Assembly (NCBI RefSeq): GCF_003269295.1
Contig: NZ_QLTT01000001.1
Span: 515,635-579,634 of the forward strand
Length of the DNA: 64,000 bases
DNA from: Lentzea atacamensis
GTDB taxonomy: Bacteria; Actinomycetota; Actinomycetes; Mycobacteriales; Pseudonocardiaceae
Direction: 5' to 3'
Part shown: positions 33,888 through 42,557 of the stretch, piece by piece
Layout: each line of letters opens with the position of its first letter
How positions within the stretch are numbered: position 1 is the first letter of the stretch
Translations under genes and position numbers: made by a program
The notes under the pieces: generated by a model
The model's input: only the letters and a program-made list of their open reading frames with translations
What the model was told of the DNA's origin: nothing
The model's database searches: none

Positions 33888-34217
33888 TCATGCACGCAAC
33901 GTGACGTCACCCGGCCTGGACGGGCTCGGCACGAGCATCGGACGCTGCACGTGGGCCAGCAGGCGGTGGGCGACCGTCAGCAGGGTCCGCGCCTCCATCC
34001 GCTCGCTGTAGCCCAGGTGCTCGTCCGCCGCCTCCACGCAGGCGAGGGCCTGGGCCGGAACAGCGGTGCCGGTCGCCGCGCAGTCGGCCAGCGCCTCGCT
34101 CAGGTACTTGCGGGCCTCGTCCGCTTCGATGTTGGTCAGGGCTGTGCAGACGGCGTTGTCCAGTTTCTCCAACGCGGTCACGCGCAGCTGTTGCAACGAC
34201 ATGTCGTCGAGGGTCAT
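33888..34217 (-). CDS. Small helical protein, unknown function
   Basis: Protein of 109 aa from ATG 34217, chosen because GGAGG lies 7 nt upstream. It is predicted all-helical: MTLDDMSLQQLRVTALEKLD, ALTNIEADEARKYLSEALAD, MEARTLLTVAHRLLAHVQRP, with no membrane segment and a Pro/Ser tail. I recognise no domain. It stands alone between two short genes of opposite orientation. Confidence 0.6.
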   Translation of the reverse strand: MTLDDMSLQQLRVTALEKLDNAVCTALTNIEADEARKYLSEALADCAATGTAVPAQALACVEAADEHLGYSERMEARTLLTVAHRLLAHVQRPMLVPSPSRPGDVTLRA

Positions 34218-34329
34218 CGCTCGCCTCCACAGCCGAATCCACGCGCCGACTGCTTGACGCATCGGGACCGAGTACCCGGCTCGAGACCCCTCAAACCAGG
34301 ATTTCACCGGACCCGGCTACCGTGTCCGG

Positions 34330-34686
34330 ATGCGTGCGACCTGGCGCGAGATCAACGCGCGGCGGTGGATCTCCGAGCTGTCCGACCGGATCGGGATGGC
34401 CGGGTGGACGGCGCTCGCCGTCACACCCGCGCTCGCGGCCGAGGTCGACCAGCACGGCGCGGCGGTGCGGGACATCCTCGTGCTCGGTGTCGAGGGTGCC
34501 GGCACGGTGGGCGCGGTCGTGCTGCTCGCCGCGTACGGACGTGGACTGCTCGACAACGCGGTCGACTCGGACTGGACGCCGACGTCGTGGCTCGGCGTCC
34601 GGCTCATGGCGGTCTGCCAGCTCGCGCACGCGCACGACGTGAAGCCGCTGACAGACGACGTGTACGCGCTTCCCGAGCTCACGTGA
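34330..34686 (+). CDS. Small protein, unknown function
   Basis: Protein of 118 aa: MRATWREINARRWISELSDR, then WTALAVTPALAAEVDQHGAA and a hydrophobic VLGVEGAGTVGAVVLLAAYG. The final SDWTPTSWLGVRLMAVCQLA and HDVKPLTDDV suggest a compact alpha/beta fold. The AAEVDQHGAAVRDIL segment recalls short DUF6401-like proteins of actinobacteria, but I am not certain of that family. It is followed at once by a strong hairpin terminator. Confidence 0.55.
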   Translation: MRATWREINARRWISELSDRIGMAGWTALAVTPALAAEVDQHGAAVRDILVLGVEGAGTVGAVVLLAAYGRGLLDNAVDSDWTPTSWLGVRLMAVCQLAHAHDVKPLTDDVYALPELT

Positions 34687-34688
34687 AA

Positions 34689-34715
34689 AGAGGCGCACCC
34701 AGCGGGTGCGCCTCT
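34689..34715. terminator. Bidirectional intrinsic terminator
   Basis: A perfect 12-bp stem, AGAGGCGCACCC (34689-34700) and GGGTGCGCCTCT (34704-34715), with a 3-nt loop AGC. On the minus strand it is followed by CTTTTC, a U-tract, so it should terminate the mechanosensitive-channel gene well. On the plus strand it follows the small gene ending at 34686, with a CTCT tail. Confidence 0.8.
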
Positions 34716-34729
34716 CTCTGGAACATCTG

Positions 34730-35548
34730 TCAGCGGTCCTCAGGCCTCCGCGCGCCGAGCACCGGGTCCTCCACCGGAACCTCTCGCGGGGTCGTGGTGA
34801 CCGGCTCGGCCGACGTGACCGGCGTGGTCTCGGCACCGGCTCGCACCGCGTCCTCACGGCCGCGCTGGTAGGCCTCCGCCTGAGCCTGTGCCTGCGGCAG
34901 CTCCTGCTCCGCGCGTCCCAGCCAGCCTTCCCAGCGGTCCTGCATCGGACGGATGAGACCGCCACCCACGCCGACGACGAGGATGCCGCCGGCCGTCGCG
35001 AGCACCGCGATCAGCACCGGTGTGGTCACCGTGGTGGCGACACCGATCTGGTTCAGCGCCGCGATGACGCCCAGCGCCCAGATGAAGATCGACGCGATGT
35101 TGGCCAGCACGCGTCCGTAGGACAGACCACCGAGCGCGCCACCGATGAAGTCCTTGGCGGCATTGGCGATCGCGCCCGCCACCACGACGATGATGATCGC
35201 GACCGCGGCCTTCGGCAGCCACGCCACGATGCCGGTCAGCAGCACGGAGACGGGGTTCGGACCCCACACTCCGAACGCGATCTGCAGCGTGATCAGGATC
35301 AGCGCGTAGTAAACCAGCTTCGCGAGCAGGTCAGACGCGTCGTACTTGGTGCGCGACAGCATCTGCCGCACACCGCCGCGCTCGACGAGCCGGTCGAACC
35401 CGACCCGCTCGAGCACCTTGTCGACCAGCTTGGCCACGGCTTTGGCGACGAACCAGCCGATCAACAGGATCAGCAGGAAGGCCGCGAGCTTGGGCACGAA
35501 CGTGATGACCGCGCGCCAGGCGTCGGTCAGCCCTTGTCCGAAGTCCAT
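34730..35548 (-). CDS. Mechanosensitive-channel-like membrane protein with TM-helix repeats
   Basis: Membrane protein of 272 aa from ATG 35548, which has GGGAGC 6 nt upstream. Hydrophobic helices lie at about 18-38 (VPKLAAFLLILLIGWFVAKA), 80-100, 110-130, 150-170 and 180-205. Repeats of the type LLILLIGWFVAKAVAKLVDK and VDKVLERVGFDRLVERGG are those of the conserved TM-helix domain next to MscS-like channels. The MscS beta domain itself is absent. The C-terminal 60 residues are hydrophilic (QAQAQAEAYQRGRED). It may be a small osmotic channel; that is inference. Confidence 0.75.
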   Translation of the reverse strand: MDFGQGLTDAWRAVITFVPKLAAFLLILLIGWFVAKAVAKLVDKVLERVGFDRLVERGGVRQMLSRTKYDASDLLAKLVYYALILITLQIAFGVWGPNPVSVLLTGIVAWLPKAAVAIIIVVVAGAIANAAKDFIGGALGGLSYGRVLANIASIFIWALGVIAALNQIGVATTVTTPVLIAVLATAGGILVVGVGGGLIRPMQDRWEGWLGRAEQELPQAQAQAEAYQRGREDAVRAGAETTPVTSAEPVTTTPREVPVEDPVLGARRPEDR

Positions 35549-35635
35549 GTCGAGCTCCCTTCGCACGGGCACCCGGCCGGGTCACCCGACCAGGCAATAC
35601 CCGGTGCGGGCGACCTTCACACGGATCTCACGGCA

Positions 35636-35812
35636 CTAGGAGACCTGACGCAGCTCGCGGTCGCTCGCCACGAGGTGTTCCCACGTCCGCCCACGCTGAC
35701 TGGGAGGGGCCGACCCGTCCGCGGTGCACACCGGGTACACCAGACCGAAGGGAACCGGTTGATCGAATTCGTCACCGGTCCGGACGTCCACCAGACGACG
35801 CACGTGTGCCAT
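35636..35812 (-). CDS. Small conserved protein, unknown function
   Basis: A 58-aa protein: MAHVRRLVDVRTGDEFDQPV, then PFGLVYPVCTADGSAPPSQR and GRTWEHLVASDRELRQVS. The start at 35812 is preceded by AGGGAG at 8 nt; an ATG at 35890 would add 26 residues without a ribosome binding site. There is no signal peptide or membrane helix. The family is not recognised. It stands alone. Confidence 0.5.
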   Translation of the reverse strand: MAHVRRLVDVRTGDEFDQPVPFGLVYPVCTADGSAPPSQRGRTWEHLVASDRELRQVS

Positions 35813-35937
35813 CACAACCACTCCCTCGCGTGTGAGCGGCTTCAGCCGTGGGTTTGGGATCACCGAATACCCGGCGAGCAGCACGAACATGCGTTGTACC
35901 GTTGCGACATAAGAGTGAAAGCACTGTCCATTGTGGA

Positions 35938-37716
35938 CTAACGCACGGAGATCGTCAGGGCGAACGTGCCGTTGTGAGGAACCGTCAGGATGTGCATCCT
36001 CCGGCCGGGATAGGTGATCGTCGACGCCGGCCGCAGTGACGGATTCAGCTCCTGCGCCCAGTCGAACCGGAACGTCACCCTGCCGCGGGTGAGCGTGAGC
36101 CCGCGCGAGTCGAGCGCAGTGGTGTCGGAATCCCTTACCACCAACGGAATCTGCTCGGTCGCGGCCGCGTTCGCCCGCACCGACCGCGTGATCCGGTCGC
36201 CCACGGTCACCTGGGTGACCACCGAGCCCGACGGCGTCCGGTAACGGAACCGGTACGGCTCACCACCGAGGAACTCGGCCTGCTGCGGTCCGTTCGAGTC
36301 CGGGACCTGTCCCGGGAACACGGTCGCCCAGCACGCGTGGTTGTTGTTGTTCACGGACTGCACGATTGTGCCCGCGACCGGGTGCCACAGGAACGTCAGC
36401 CCGGTGCGCGCCAACGAGGTCGCCCGCCGCGTTCCGAAGTACCCGCCGAGGTAGAACTGAGGCCTGCGCACGAACAGGAAGTCCTGTCCTTGATCACTGC
36501 GCCGCTCGGTGAAGTGCGCCCGCTGGTACGGCAACCGCGCGATCGCCGCTGTCCGTTCGGAACGGCTCGGGTAGCGCTCGCCGTAGATCGCGTGGGCCAG
36601 GATCCGCGGTGACGTGTCGGGCTTGGTCAGTGCCGGCACCGGAGCCGGGTCGGCGGCCCACTCGGCTCGTGCGGCGGCGAGGTCCTCCCGGCTCGGCACG
36701 AACGCGGCCAGGTCCGGCACCTCCGGCACGAACTGGTTGTTGAGCGCGGTCCGTTCAGGATCGGGCCGGACGTCGGCGTAGAACTTCGAGGACGTCCGCG
36801 AGTTCGGCGCGATGTTCGCGAACCAGCCGGACCCGTCCGGTTCACGAACCAGGTTGTAGCCGAGCCAGCCGGTGTACTTCCGCGCCATGTCGACGAGGTT
36901 CGCGTCCCCGGACTGTCGCCACGCGTCGGCCAGCTCCGGCAGCATCACCTCGAAGTTGTAGTTGGTGTCCGCGCCGCTCTCCTCGTAGAAGTAGCCGGCC
37001 GGACTCTGCCCCGTCGCCGCCAGCCGTGCGAACGCCTCGGTCAGCCGCTGCCGCAGCACGGGATCCGGGTCCTGCTTCAACGCGAGCGCCGCCCCGGCGA
37101 GACCGGCTGCCGTCTGGTTGGCCCAGGTGAGCGGCGACTGCCAGACGGTGCCGTTCGAGCCGTTGAGGAACCACGTCATCGCGAGCCGCAGCGACGCGGC
37201 GATCTGGGCCTGCCGTTGAGGCAGCACCCCGGCCCGGCGCAGCAAGGCGTTGGTCTTGCTCAGGTAGCCCATGGCGAACCCGGTCGCCGCCAGTGAGTGT
37301 TGATCGCGCGAGTACTCCGGCCACGAGCCGTCGGCGTGCTGCAGTCCGAGGTAGTGGCCGAGCCCGGCGTCGAGCGCGGCGAGCAGGTTCGCGTTGCCGC
37401 GGTAGGGGTTCCACGAGCGGGACTGCGTGGCGAACCACGCCAGCGTGTACACGTGCTCCTGGACCCGGGCGTTGTAGGACGCCGCCGGGTTGCGCCACCA
37501 GCCGCCGGCGAAGAAGCCGCCCGGCTCCATGTCGGCGACCATCGGCGAGACCAGCATCAGGTACGGCGCGAACCGTTGCTCCTCCGGGGCGAACGAGCGC
37601 CGGTCCGGCGTGACGGGCGGCGGCGCGGGCAAGGCGTGCGCCGGCACGGGCAGGGCGGCGAGCAGTCCGATCGCGGTGGCACCGGTGATCAGGCTGCGAC
37701 GGCTGAATGCGTTCAC
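35938..37716 (-). CDS. Tat-exported protein of unknown family (LacI cluster)
   Basis: Protein of 592 aa from a GTG start with AAGGAGGT 6-7 nt upstream. VNAFSRRSLITGATAIGLLA is a twin-arginine signal peptide. Residues about 60-330 are helix-rich with repeated aromatic motifs (TLAWFATQSRSWNPYRGNAN, LGLQHADGSWPEYSRDQHSL), suggesting an (alpha/alpha)6 toroid. The C-terminal half (about 380-592) is strand-rich. That two-part architecture is common in polysaccharide lyases and related glycan-processing enzymes, but I see no diagnostic catalytic motif. It is divergent from the LacI gene across two operators, so it is probably induced with the transporter. Confidence 0.7.
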   Translation of the reverse strand: MNAFSRRSLITGATAIGLLAALPVPAHALPAPPPVTPDRRSFAPEEQRFAPYLMLVSPMVADMEPGGFFAGGWWRNPAASYNARVQEHVYTLAWFATQSRSWNPYRGNANLLAALDAGLGHYLGLQHADGSWPEYSRDQHSLAATGFAMGYLSKTNALLRRAGVLPQRQAQIAASLRLAMTWFLNGSNGTVWQSPLTWANQTAAGLAGAALALKQDPDPVLRQRLTEAFARLAATGQSPAGYFYEESGADTNYNFEVMLPELADAWRQSGDANLVDMARKYTGWLGYNLVREPDGSGWFANIAPNSRTSSKFYADVRPDPERTALNNQFVPEVPDLAAFVPSREDLAAARAEWAADPAPVPALTKPDTSPRILAHAIYGERYPSRSERTAAIARLPYQRAHFTERRSDQGQDFLFVRRPQFYLGGYFGTRRATSLARTGLTFLWHPVAGTIVQSVNNNNHACWATVFPGQVPDSNGPQQAEFLGGEPYRFRYRTPSGSVVTQVTVGDRITRSVRANAAATEQIPLVVRDSDTTALDSRGLTLTRGRVTFRFDWAQELNPSLRPASTITYPGRRMHILTVPHNGTFALTISVR

Positions 37717-37773
37717 GGGCCTACCTCCTTGGCCGAGCACCCTCGCTCGCCCGGCTGCGGCCCGTCAAGATGC

Positions 37774-37785
37774 TAATTCGAATTA
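37774..37785. promoter_or_regulatory. LacI operator, distal copy
   Basis: TAATTCGAATTA, a perfect 12-bp palindrome sharing the AATTCGAATT core with the second site at 37826-37845; the centres are 56 bp apart. AT-rich words are very rare in this GC-rich region. It lies upstream of the minus-strand exported-protein gene and probably controls that side of the divergent promoter. Confidence 0.7.
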
Positions 37786-37825
37786 TTGCAGGCTTGACTG
37801 CTCGCGGTACGGTGTCGCAGACTCC

Positions 37826-37845
37826 CTGCCAATTCGAATTGGCAG
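37826..37845. promoter_or_regulatory. LacI operator, proximal copy
   Basis: CTGCCAATTCGAATTGGCAG is a perfect 20-bp palindrome ending 6 bp before the regulator's ATG. It shares AATTCGAATT with the distal site. Its position over the leader of the LacI gene points to autorepression and control of the downstream transporter operon. Confidence 0.8.
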
Positions 37846-37851
37846 GTGCTC

Positions 37852-38841
37852 ATGGCCAAGAGGCTCACCCAGCAGGACATCGCGCGGATGGCAGGCGTCA
37901 GCCAGGCCACGGTGTCGCTGGTGCTCAACAACCGGCAGGACGCCGGGGTCCGCATCGCGCCGGAGACACGGGCGCGCGTGCTGGAGGTGATCCGCAAGAC
38001 CGGCTACGTCGCCAACCCGATCGCGCGCAGGCTGCACGACCATCGCAACCGCATCCTGGGCGTCTTCACCTACGAGGCGGTGTTCCCGAGCACCCGCGCG
38101 GACTTCTACCAGCCGTTCCTGGAGGGCATCGAAGAGCAGGCCGAGGAGGCCGGGTGCGACCTGCTGCTGTTCACCAGCGCCAAGGCCGCCGGTGGCCGGC
38201 GGCGGATCTTCAGCGACGACAGCAGGATCCGGCTCGCCGACGGTTGCGTTCTGCTGGGTCGTTCCCTCGACCGGGACGACCTGGCCCAGCTGCTGACCGA
38301 GGGCATCCCGTTCGTCTCGATCGGACGCCGTGACGACGCGGGCGGCCCGGTGCCGCACGTGGGCGCCGACTACCCCGCCGCGGTGCGGGACCTGGTGGAC
38401 CGCGCGGTCGCGCTCGGCCACCGCAGGTTCGCCTACGTCGGCGCGGGCACGGGTGCCGAGTCCTCGGCGGACCGGTTGCGCGGCTTCCGCGAAGCCGTTG
38501 CGGCACACGGGGTCGAAGGCACGCACGTACCGTTCGCCGGACTCGGTCAGCTGCTCGACGCGGGCATCACCGCCGTGCTCGCCGAGGAAGTGTCCGACGG
38601 TGCCGCTCTCGTGCTCGCCGCCCGTGAGCGCGGCCTGTCGGTCCCGGGAGACCTGTCGGTGCTCGCACTGGGCGCGGCCACCCGGCCCGCTCCCAGGGAC
38701 GTCGATCTGACCGGGTTCACCATCCCGCGGCGCGAGATGGGACGCCGGGCGGTGCAGGCGCTCACCGAGGTGCTGGAGAAGGGCACCACCCCGCAGGAGT
38801 TGCTCGCCTGCCGGTTCGTCGAGGGCTCGACCCTCGGTTGA
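37852..38841 (+). CDS. LacI-family transcriptional regulator
   Basis: Repressor of 329 aa. The N-terminal helix-turn-helix and hinge read KRLTQQDIARMAGVSQATVS, LVLNNRQDAGVRIAPETRAR, then VIRKTGYVANPIARRLHDH. The rest is a periplasmic-binding-type sugar sensor (about 60-329): GVFTYEAVFPSTRADFYQPF, FVSIGRRDDAGGPVPHVGAD, ALGHRRFAYVGAGTG, VDLTGFTIPRREMGRRAVQA. ATG 37852 is chosen; GTG 37846 is in frame. It should respond to the cluster's sugar or its breakdown product and bind the two AATTCGAATT palindromes. It heads the operon running to 43380. Confidence 0.9.
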   Translation: MAKRLTQQDIARMAGVSQATVSLVLNNRQDAGVRIAPETRARVLEVIRKTGYVANPIARRLHDHRNRILGVFTYEAVFPSTRADFYQPFLEGIEEQAEEAGCDLLLFTSAKAAGGRRRIFSDDSRIRLADGCVLLGRSLDRDDLAQLLTEGIPFVSIGRRDDAGGPVPHVGADYPAAVRDLVDRAVALGHRRFAYVGAGTGAESSADRLRGFREAVAAHGVEGTHVPFAGLGQLLDAGITAVLAEEVSDGAALVLAARERGLSVPGDLSVLALGAATRPAPRDVDLTGFTIPRREMGRRAVQALTEVLEKGTTPQELLACRFVEGSTLG

Positions 38842-38855
38842 TCAGGAGGAAACCT

Positions 38856-40451
38856 TTGCCGGACAACACAGACGTCGTCGTCATCGGCGGCGGGCTCGGA
38901 GGCGTCGCCGCCGCACTGGCGTTGCTGCGCGCCGGTCGCCGCGTCGTGCTCACCGAGGAGTTCGCCTGGCTCGGCGGCCAGCTCACCAGCCAGGCCGTCC
39001 CGCCGGACGAGCACAGCTGGGTGGAACGCTTCGGCGTCACCGCGAGCTACCGGGCGTTGCGCGACGGCATCCGCGACTACTACCGCCGCCACTACCCGCT
39101 GACCCCGCAGGCACGGGCGTGGCGCGAGCTCAACCCCGGCGCGGGCAACGTCAGCAGGCTCTGCCACGAACCCCGCGTCGCCGTGGCGGTGATCGACGAG
39201 ATGCTGGCGCCGTACCGCGGCAGCGGCGCACTCACCGTGCTGCAACCGTGCCGGCCGATCTCCGCGCGCACCGACGGCGACCGCGTCGTGTCGGTCACCG
39301 TGGAGCACAACGGGGAGCACATCGAGCTGTCCGCACCGTACATCCTCGACGCGACCGAGACCGGCGAGCTGCTCCCGTTGTCCGGCACGGAGTACGTGAC
39401 CGGCTTCGAGTCCACGTTGGACACCGGCGAGCCCAGCGCGCCCGAGACCGCGCAACCGGCCAACATGCAGGCGATGTCGGTGTGCTTCGCGATCGACCAC
39501 GTCGACGGCGACCACACCATCGACAAGCCCGCGCGCTACGACTTCTGGCGCGACTACCAGCCTCCGTACTGGGGCGACCGGATGCTGTCGTTCCGCTCCC
39601 CCGACCCCCGCACGCTGAACATCGCCGAACGCACCTTCACCCCGAACCCGGACGACGACCCGCTGTCGGTCGTCTCCGACCAGCGGGTCAGCGCGGGTGA
39701 CAGCAACCTGTGGACGTTCCGCCGCATCGCCGCCCGGCGCAACTTCGTCGACGGCGCCTACGAGAGCGACATCTGCCTGGTCAACTGGCCGATGATCGAC
39801 TACTTCGAGTCGCCGGTGATCGACGTGCCCGACGCGGCGCGGCACATCGCGGCCGCACGGGAGCTCTCGCGTTCGGTGCTGTACTGGCTGCAGACCGAGG
39901 CACCGCGCGCGGACGGCGGCACCGGCTTCCCCGGCCTGCGGCTGCGCGGTGACGTCACCGGCAGCGCGGACGGCCTGGCGCAGGCGCCGTACATCCGCGA
40001 GTCGCGGCGCATCAAGGCGGAGTACACGATCGTCGAGCAGGACCTGTCGCTCGCGGTGCGCGGCGACAAGGGCGCGGTGCAGCACGCCGACGCCGTGGGT
40101 GTCGGCATGTACCGGATCGACCTGCACCCGTCGACCGGCGGCGACAACTACCTCGACGTCGCGAGCTGCCCGTTCGAGATCCCGCTCGGCGCGCTCATCC
40201 CCCAGCGGGTGGAGAACCTCCTGCCCGCGGGCAAGAACATCGGCACCACCCACATCACCAACGGTTCCCACCGGCTGCACCCGGTCGAGTGGAACGTCGG
40301 CGAGGTCGCGGGCGCGCTCGCGGACTTCTGCCTGGCGCACCGAGTCACCCCTCGCGCGGTGCGCAACACCCCCGGCCTGCTCGCGGACTTCCAGCACCGG
40401 CTGGAACGCGACGGGGTCGAGCTCCGCTGGCCGGACGTGTCCGGTTACTGA
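38856..40451 (+). CDS. FAD-dependent oxidoreductase of the sugar cluster
   Basis: Flavoprotein of about 531 aa. The start is a TTG (38856) placed 6 nt after a perfect AGGAGG. DVVVIGGGLGGVAAALALLR is the FAD-binding Rossmann motif and AWLGGQLTSQAVPPDEH follows, as in the FAD_oxidored family. YILDATETGELLPLSG and the C-terminal LPAGKNIGTTHITNGSHRLH complete the FAD fold. The GGQLTSQ segment is typical of a group often found with carbohydrate transporters. It probably oxidises the imported compound; the substrate is unknown. It sits between the repressor and the transporter in one operon. Confidence 0.85.
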   Translation: MPDNTDVVVIGGGLGGVAAALALLRAGRRVVLTEEFAWLGGQLTSQAVPPDEHSWVERFGVTASYRALRDGIRDYYRRHYPLTPQARAWRELNPGAGNVSRLCHEPRVAVAVIDEMLAPYRGSGALTVLQPCRPISARTDGDRVVSVTVEHNGEHIELSAPYILDATETGELLPLSGTEYVTGFESTLDTGEPSAPETAQPANMQAMSVCFAIDHVDGDHTIDKPARYDFWRDYQPPYWGDRMLSFRSPDPRTLNIAERTFTPNPDDDPLSVVSDQRVSAGDSNLWTFRRIAARRNFVDGAYESDICLVNWPMIDYFESPVIDVPDAARHIAAARELSRSVLYWLQTEAPRADGGTGFPGLRLRGDVTGSADGLAQAPYIRESRRIKAEYTIVEQDLSLAVRGDKGAVQHADAVGVGMYRIDLHPSTGGDNYLDVASCPFEIPLGALIPQRVENLLPAGKNIGTTHITNGSHRLHPVEWNVGEVAGALADFCLAHRVTPRAVRNTPGLLADFQHRLERDGVELRWPDVSGY

Positions 40452-40464
40452 TCGGGAGACGACG

Positions 40465-41673
40465 ATGACAACGCTGTCACGCCTCACAGCTCTGATTCTT
40501 GCCGCGCTGCTCGCTCTCACCGCGTGTAGCGGATCCGCCACTTCCGGCTCCAAGTCGCTGCGCATGACCGTGTGGACCGCCAACGAAGCGCATCTCAAGC
40601 TGCTCAACGAGATCGCCGCCGAGTACAAGGCGTCGCACCCGGACATCACCGAGATCAAGTTCGACTCGATCCCGGCCGACGGCTACACCACCACGCTCAC
40701 CACGCAGATCGCCGGCGGCAACGCCCCAGACCTGGCGTGGATCCTGGAGGAGTCCGCGCCGGACTTCGTCGCGTCCGGCGCGCTCGCCCCGCTGAAGGGC
40801 AAGATCGAGAAGGCCGACGAGCTGGTGCCGTCCGCGGTGAGGTTGTGGGAGAAGGACGGCGAGCTCTACGCGTACCCGTTCTCCACCTCGCCGTTCGGGC
40901 TCTTCGTCAACACGAGCCTGATCAAGAACGTGCCCGCGCGGTGGACCTGGGACCAGGCGATCGCGGCCGCCGCTTCGAGCAAGGGCCTGGTGCTGCCCGA
41001 CTTCAAGTACCAGAACTGGGCGGTGCTCTCGGCGATCTGGCGCGGCTGGGACGCGAACGCCTGGAGCGACGACGGCCGGTCCTGCGGCTTCTCCAGCCAG
41101 GAGATGAAGGACGCGATGTCGTTCGTCCACAAGGCGATCTTCACCGACAAGGCGATCCCCGGCCCCGGTACGACCGTGGACTTCTTCGCGGGCAACGCGG
41201 CGATGGCGATCAGCCAGATCTCGCGGGCAGGAGCGTTGAAGGACGCCGAGTTCACGTGGACGCTCATGCCGCTGCCGTCCGGGCCCAAGGGCGACTACGC
41301 GGTGATCGGCCAGGCCGGTGTGGGCGTGCTGAAGCGGTCGAAGAACGCCGAGGCCGCCGCGGACTTCCTCGGCTTCTTCACCAACGAGGCCAACTCGGCC
41401 AAGCTCGCGCAGTTCTTCCCGTCGGTGCGGTCGTCGTTGCTCAACGCCGAAACGCTCGCCAAGAGCAACCCGCTGATCCGGCCGGAACAGCTGCAGTCGG
41501 TCGTGGTCGACGGCATCAGCAAGGGCGTGGTGAAGCCGAGCCACCAGGGCCAGGAGGAGCTGAACCAGACCATCCGCGCCGCGCTCGACCCGTTGTGGAA
41601 GCCCGGAGCGAACGTGTCCGCCGTGCTCGACGACGTCTGCACGAAGATCAAGCCGTTGCTGGAGCGCAAGTGA
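40465..41673 (+). CDS. Lipoprotein sugar-binding protein
   Basis: Family 1 solute-binding protein of 402 aa. The signal peptide MTTLSRLTALILAALLALTA ends in a lipobox with Cys21. MTVWTANEAHLKLLNEIAAE, IPADGYTTTLTTQIAGGNAP and DLAWILEESAPDFVASGAL are standard for the family. YAYPFSTSPFGLFVNTSLIK lines the binding cleft. It delivers a sugar to the two downstream permeases; its GTGA overlap with the first permease gene implies coupling. No ATPase gene is present, so a shared MsiK-like ATPase elsewhere is expected. Confidence 0.9.
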   Translation: MTTLSRLTALILAALLALTACSGSATSGSKSLRMTVWTANEAHLKLLNEIAAEYKASHPDITEIKFDSIPADGYTTTLTTQIAGGNAPDLAWILEESAPDFVASGALAPLKGKIEKADELVPSAVRLWEKDGELYAYPFSTSPFGLFVNTSLIKNVPARWTWDQAIAAAASSKGLVLPDFKYQNWAVLSAIWRGWDANAWSDDGRSCGFSSQEMKDAMSFVHKAIFTDKAIPGPGTTVDFFAGNAAMAISQISRAGALKDAEFTWTLMPLPSGPKGDYAVIGQAGVGVLKRSKNAEAAADFLGFFTNEANSAKLAQFFPSVRSSLLNAETLAKSNPLIRPEQLQSVVVDGISKGVVKPSHQGQEELNQTIRAALDPLWKPGANVSAVLDDVCTKIKPLLERK

Positions 41674-42557
41674 CGTTCTGGACGTATCGCAGGCGCGACA
41701 ACCTGGTCGGGTACCTGTTCGTCGCGCCTGCCCTGCTCGGCAGCCTCGCGTTCGTCCTGGTGCCCCTGGGTCTGGTCGGCTGGTACAGCCTCAACGAGTG
41801 GAACGTCCTCGGCGGCACGTTCGAGTTCATCGGCGCCGAGAACTACCAGCGGCTCCTGGCCGACGAGAAGCTGCGCTCGGCGCTGGTCGCCACCGCGTGG
41901 TTCGCCGCGGGCCTGGTGGTGCTGAACCTGTCGCTGGCCCTGCTGCTCGCGGTGCTGCTGAACCAGAAACTGCGTGGCACCACCATCTTCCGCACGCTGT
42001 TCTTCTCCCCCGTGCTGGTCTCGCTGGTGGCCTGGACGCTGGTCTGGCAGCTGATGCTGCAGCCGGAGGGCAGCGTCAACGGCCTGCTCGGGTTCTTGGG
42101 CGTCGACGGCCCGAACTGGCTGCGCGGTGACACCACCGCGATGATCTCGGTGATCGTCGTGCAGGTGATCAAGAACGTGGGCCTGAACATGGTGCTGTTC
42201 CTGGCCGCCCTGCAGGGCGTGCCGGCACCGCTGTACGAGGCGGCCAAGATCGACGGCGCCGGCCCGTGGACCAGGTTCCGCCGCATCACGATCCCGCTGA
42301 TCAGCCCGACGATCCTGCTCACGTCGATCATCACGATCGTCGGCTCCCTGCAGGTCTTCGCGCAGATCGCGGTGCTCACCCAGGGCGGCCCCGGCACGTC
42401 CACGACGGTGTTGATCTACTACCTCTACCAGCAGGCGTTCCAGTTCCACCACTTCGGCTACGGCGCGACGATCTCGGTGCTGCTGTTCGTCATCGTCGCA
42501 GCCCTCACCCTGATGCAGTGGCGGATGCGCCGGAAGTGGGTGCTGCATGAGACGTGA
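41670..42557 (+). CDS. Sugar ABC transporter permease, MalF-type
   Basis: Permease of 295 aa from a GTG start overlapping the binding-protein stop. Six predicted helices begin LVGYLFVAPALLGSLAFVLV. The EAA loop LYEAAKIDGAGPWTRFRRIT (about 189-208) docks on the ATPase. Its length is normal for MalF-like subunits without the large periplasmic loop. It overlaps the next permease gene by 11 nt, so the three transporter genes form one unit. Confidence 0.92.
   Translation: MTFWTYRRRDNLVGYLFVAPALLGSLAFVLVPLGLVGWYSLNEWNVLGGTFEFIGAENYQRLLADEKLRSALVATAWFAAGLVVLNLSLALLLAVLLNQKLRGTTIFRTLFFSPVLVSLVAWTLVWQLMLQPEGSVNGLLGFLGVDGPNWLRGDTTAMISVIVVQVIKNVGLNMVLFLAALQGVPAPLYEAAKIDGAGPWTRFRRITIPLISPTILLTSIITIVGSLQVFAQIAVLTQGGPGTSTTVLIYYLYQQAFQFHHFGYGATISVLLFVIVAALTLMQWRMRRKWVLHET

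Noticed and set aside
35631..35639. CGGCACTAG, identical to the right end of the 169-bp palindrome
   Set aside because: Only nine bases match, and the bases before them do not continue the element. A chance match in 64 kb is plausible, so I do not call a second copy.
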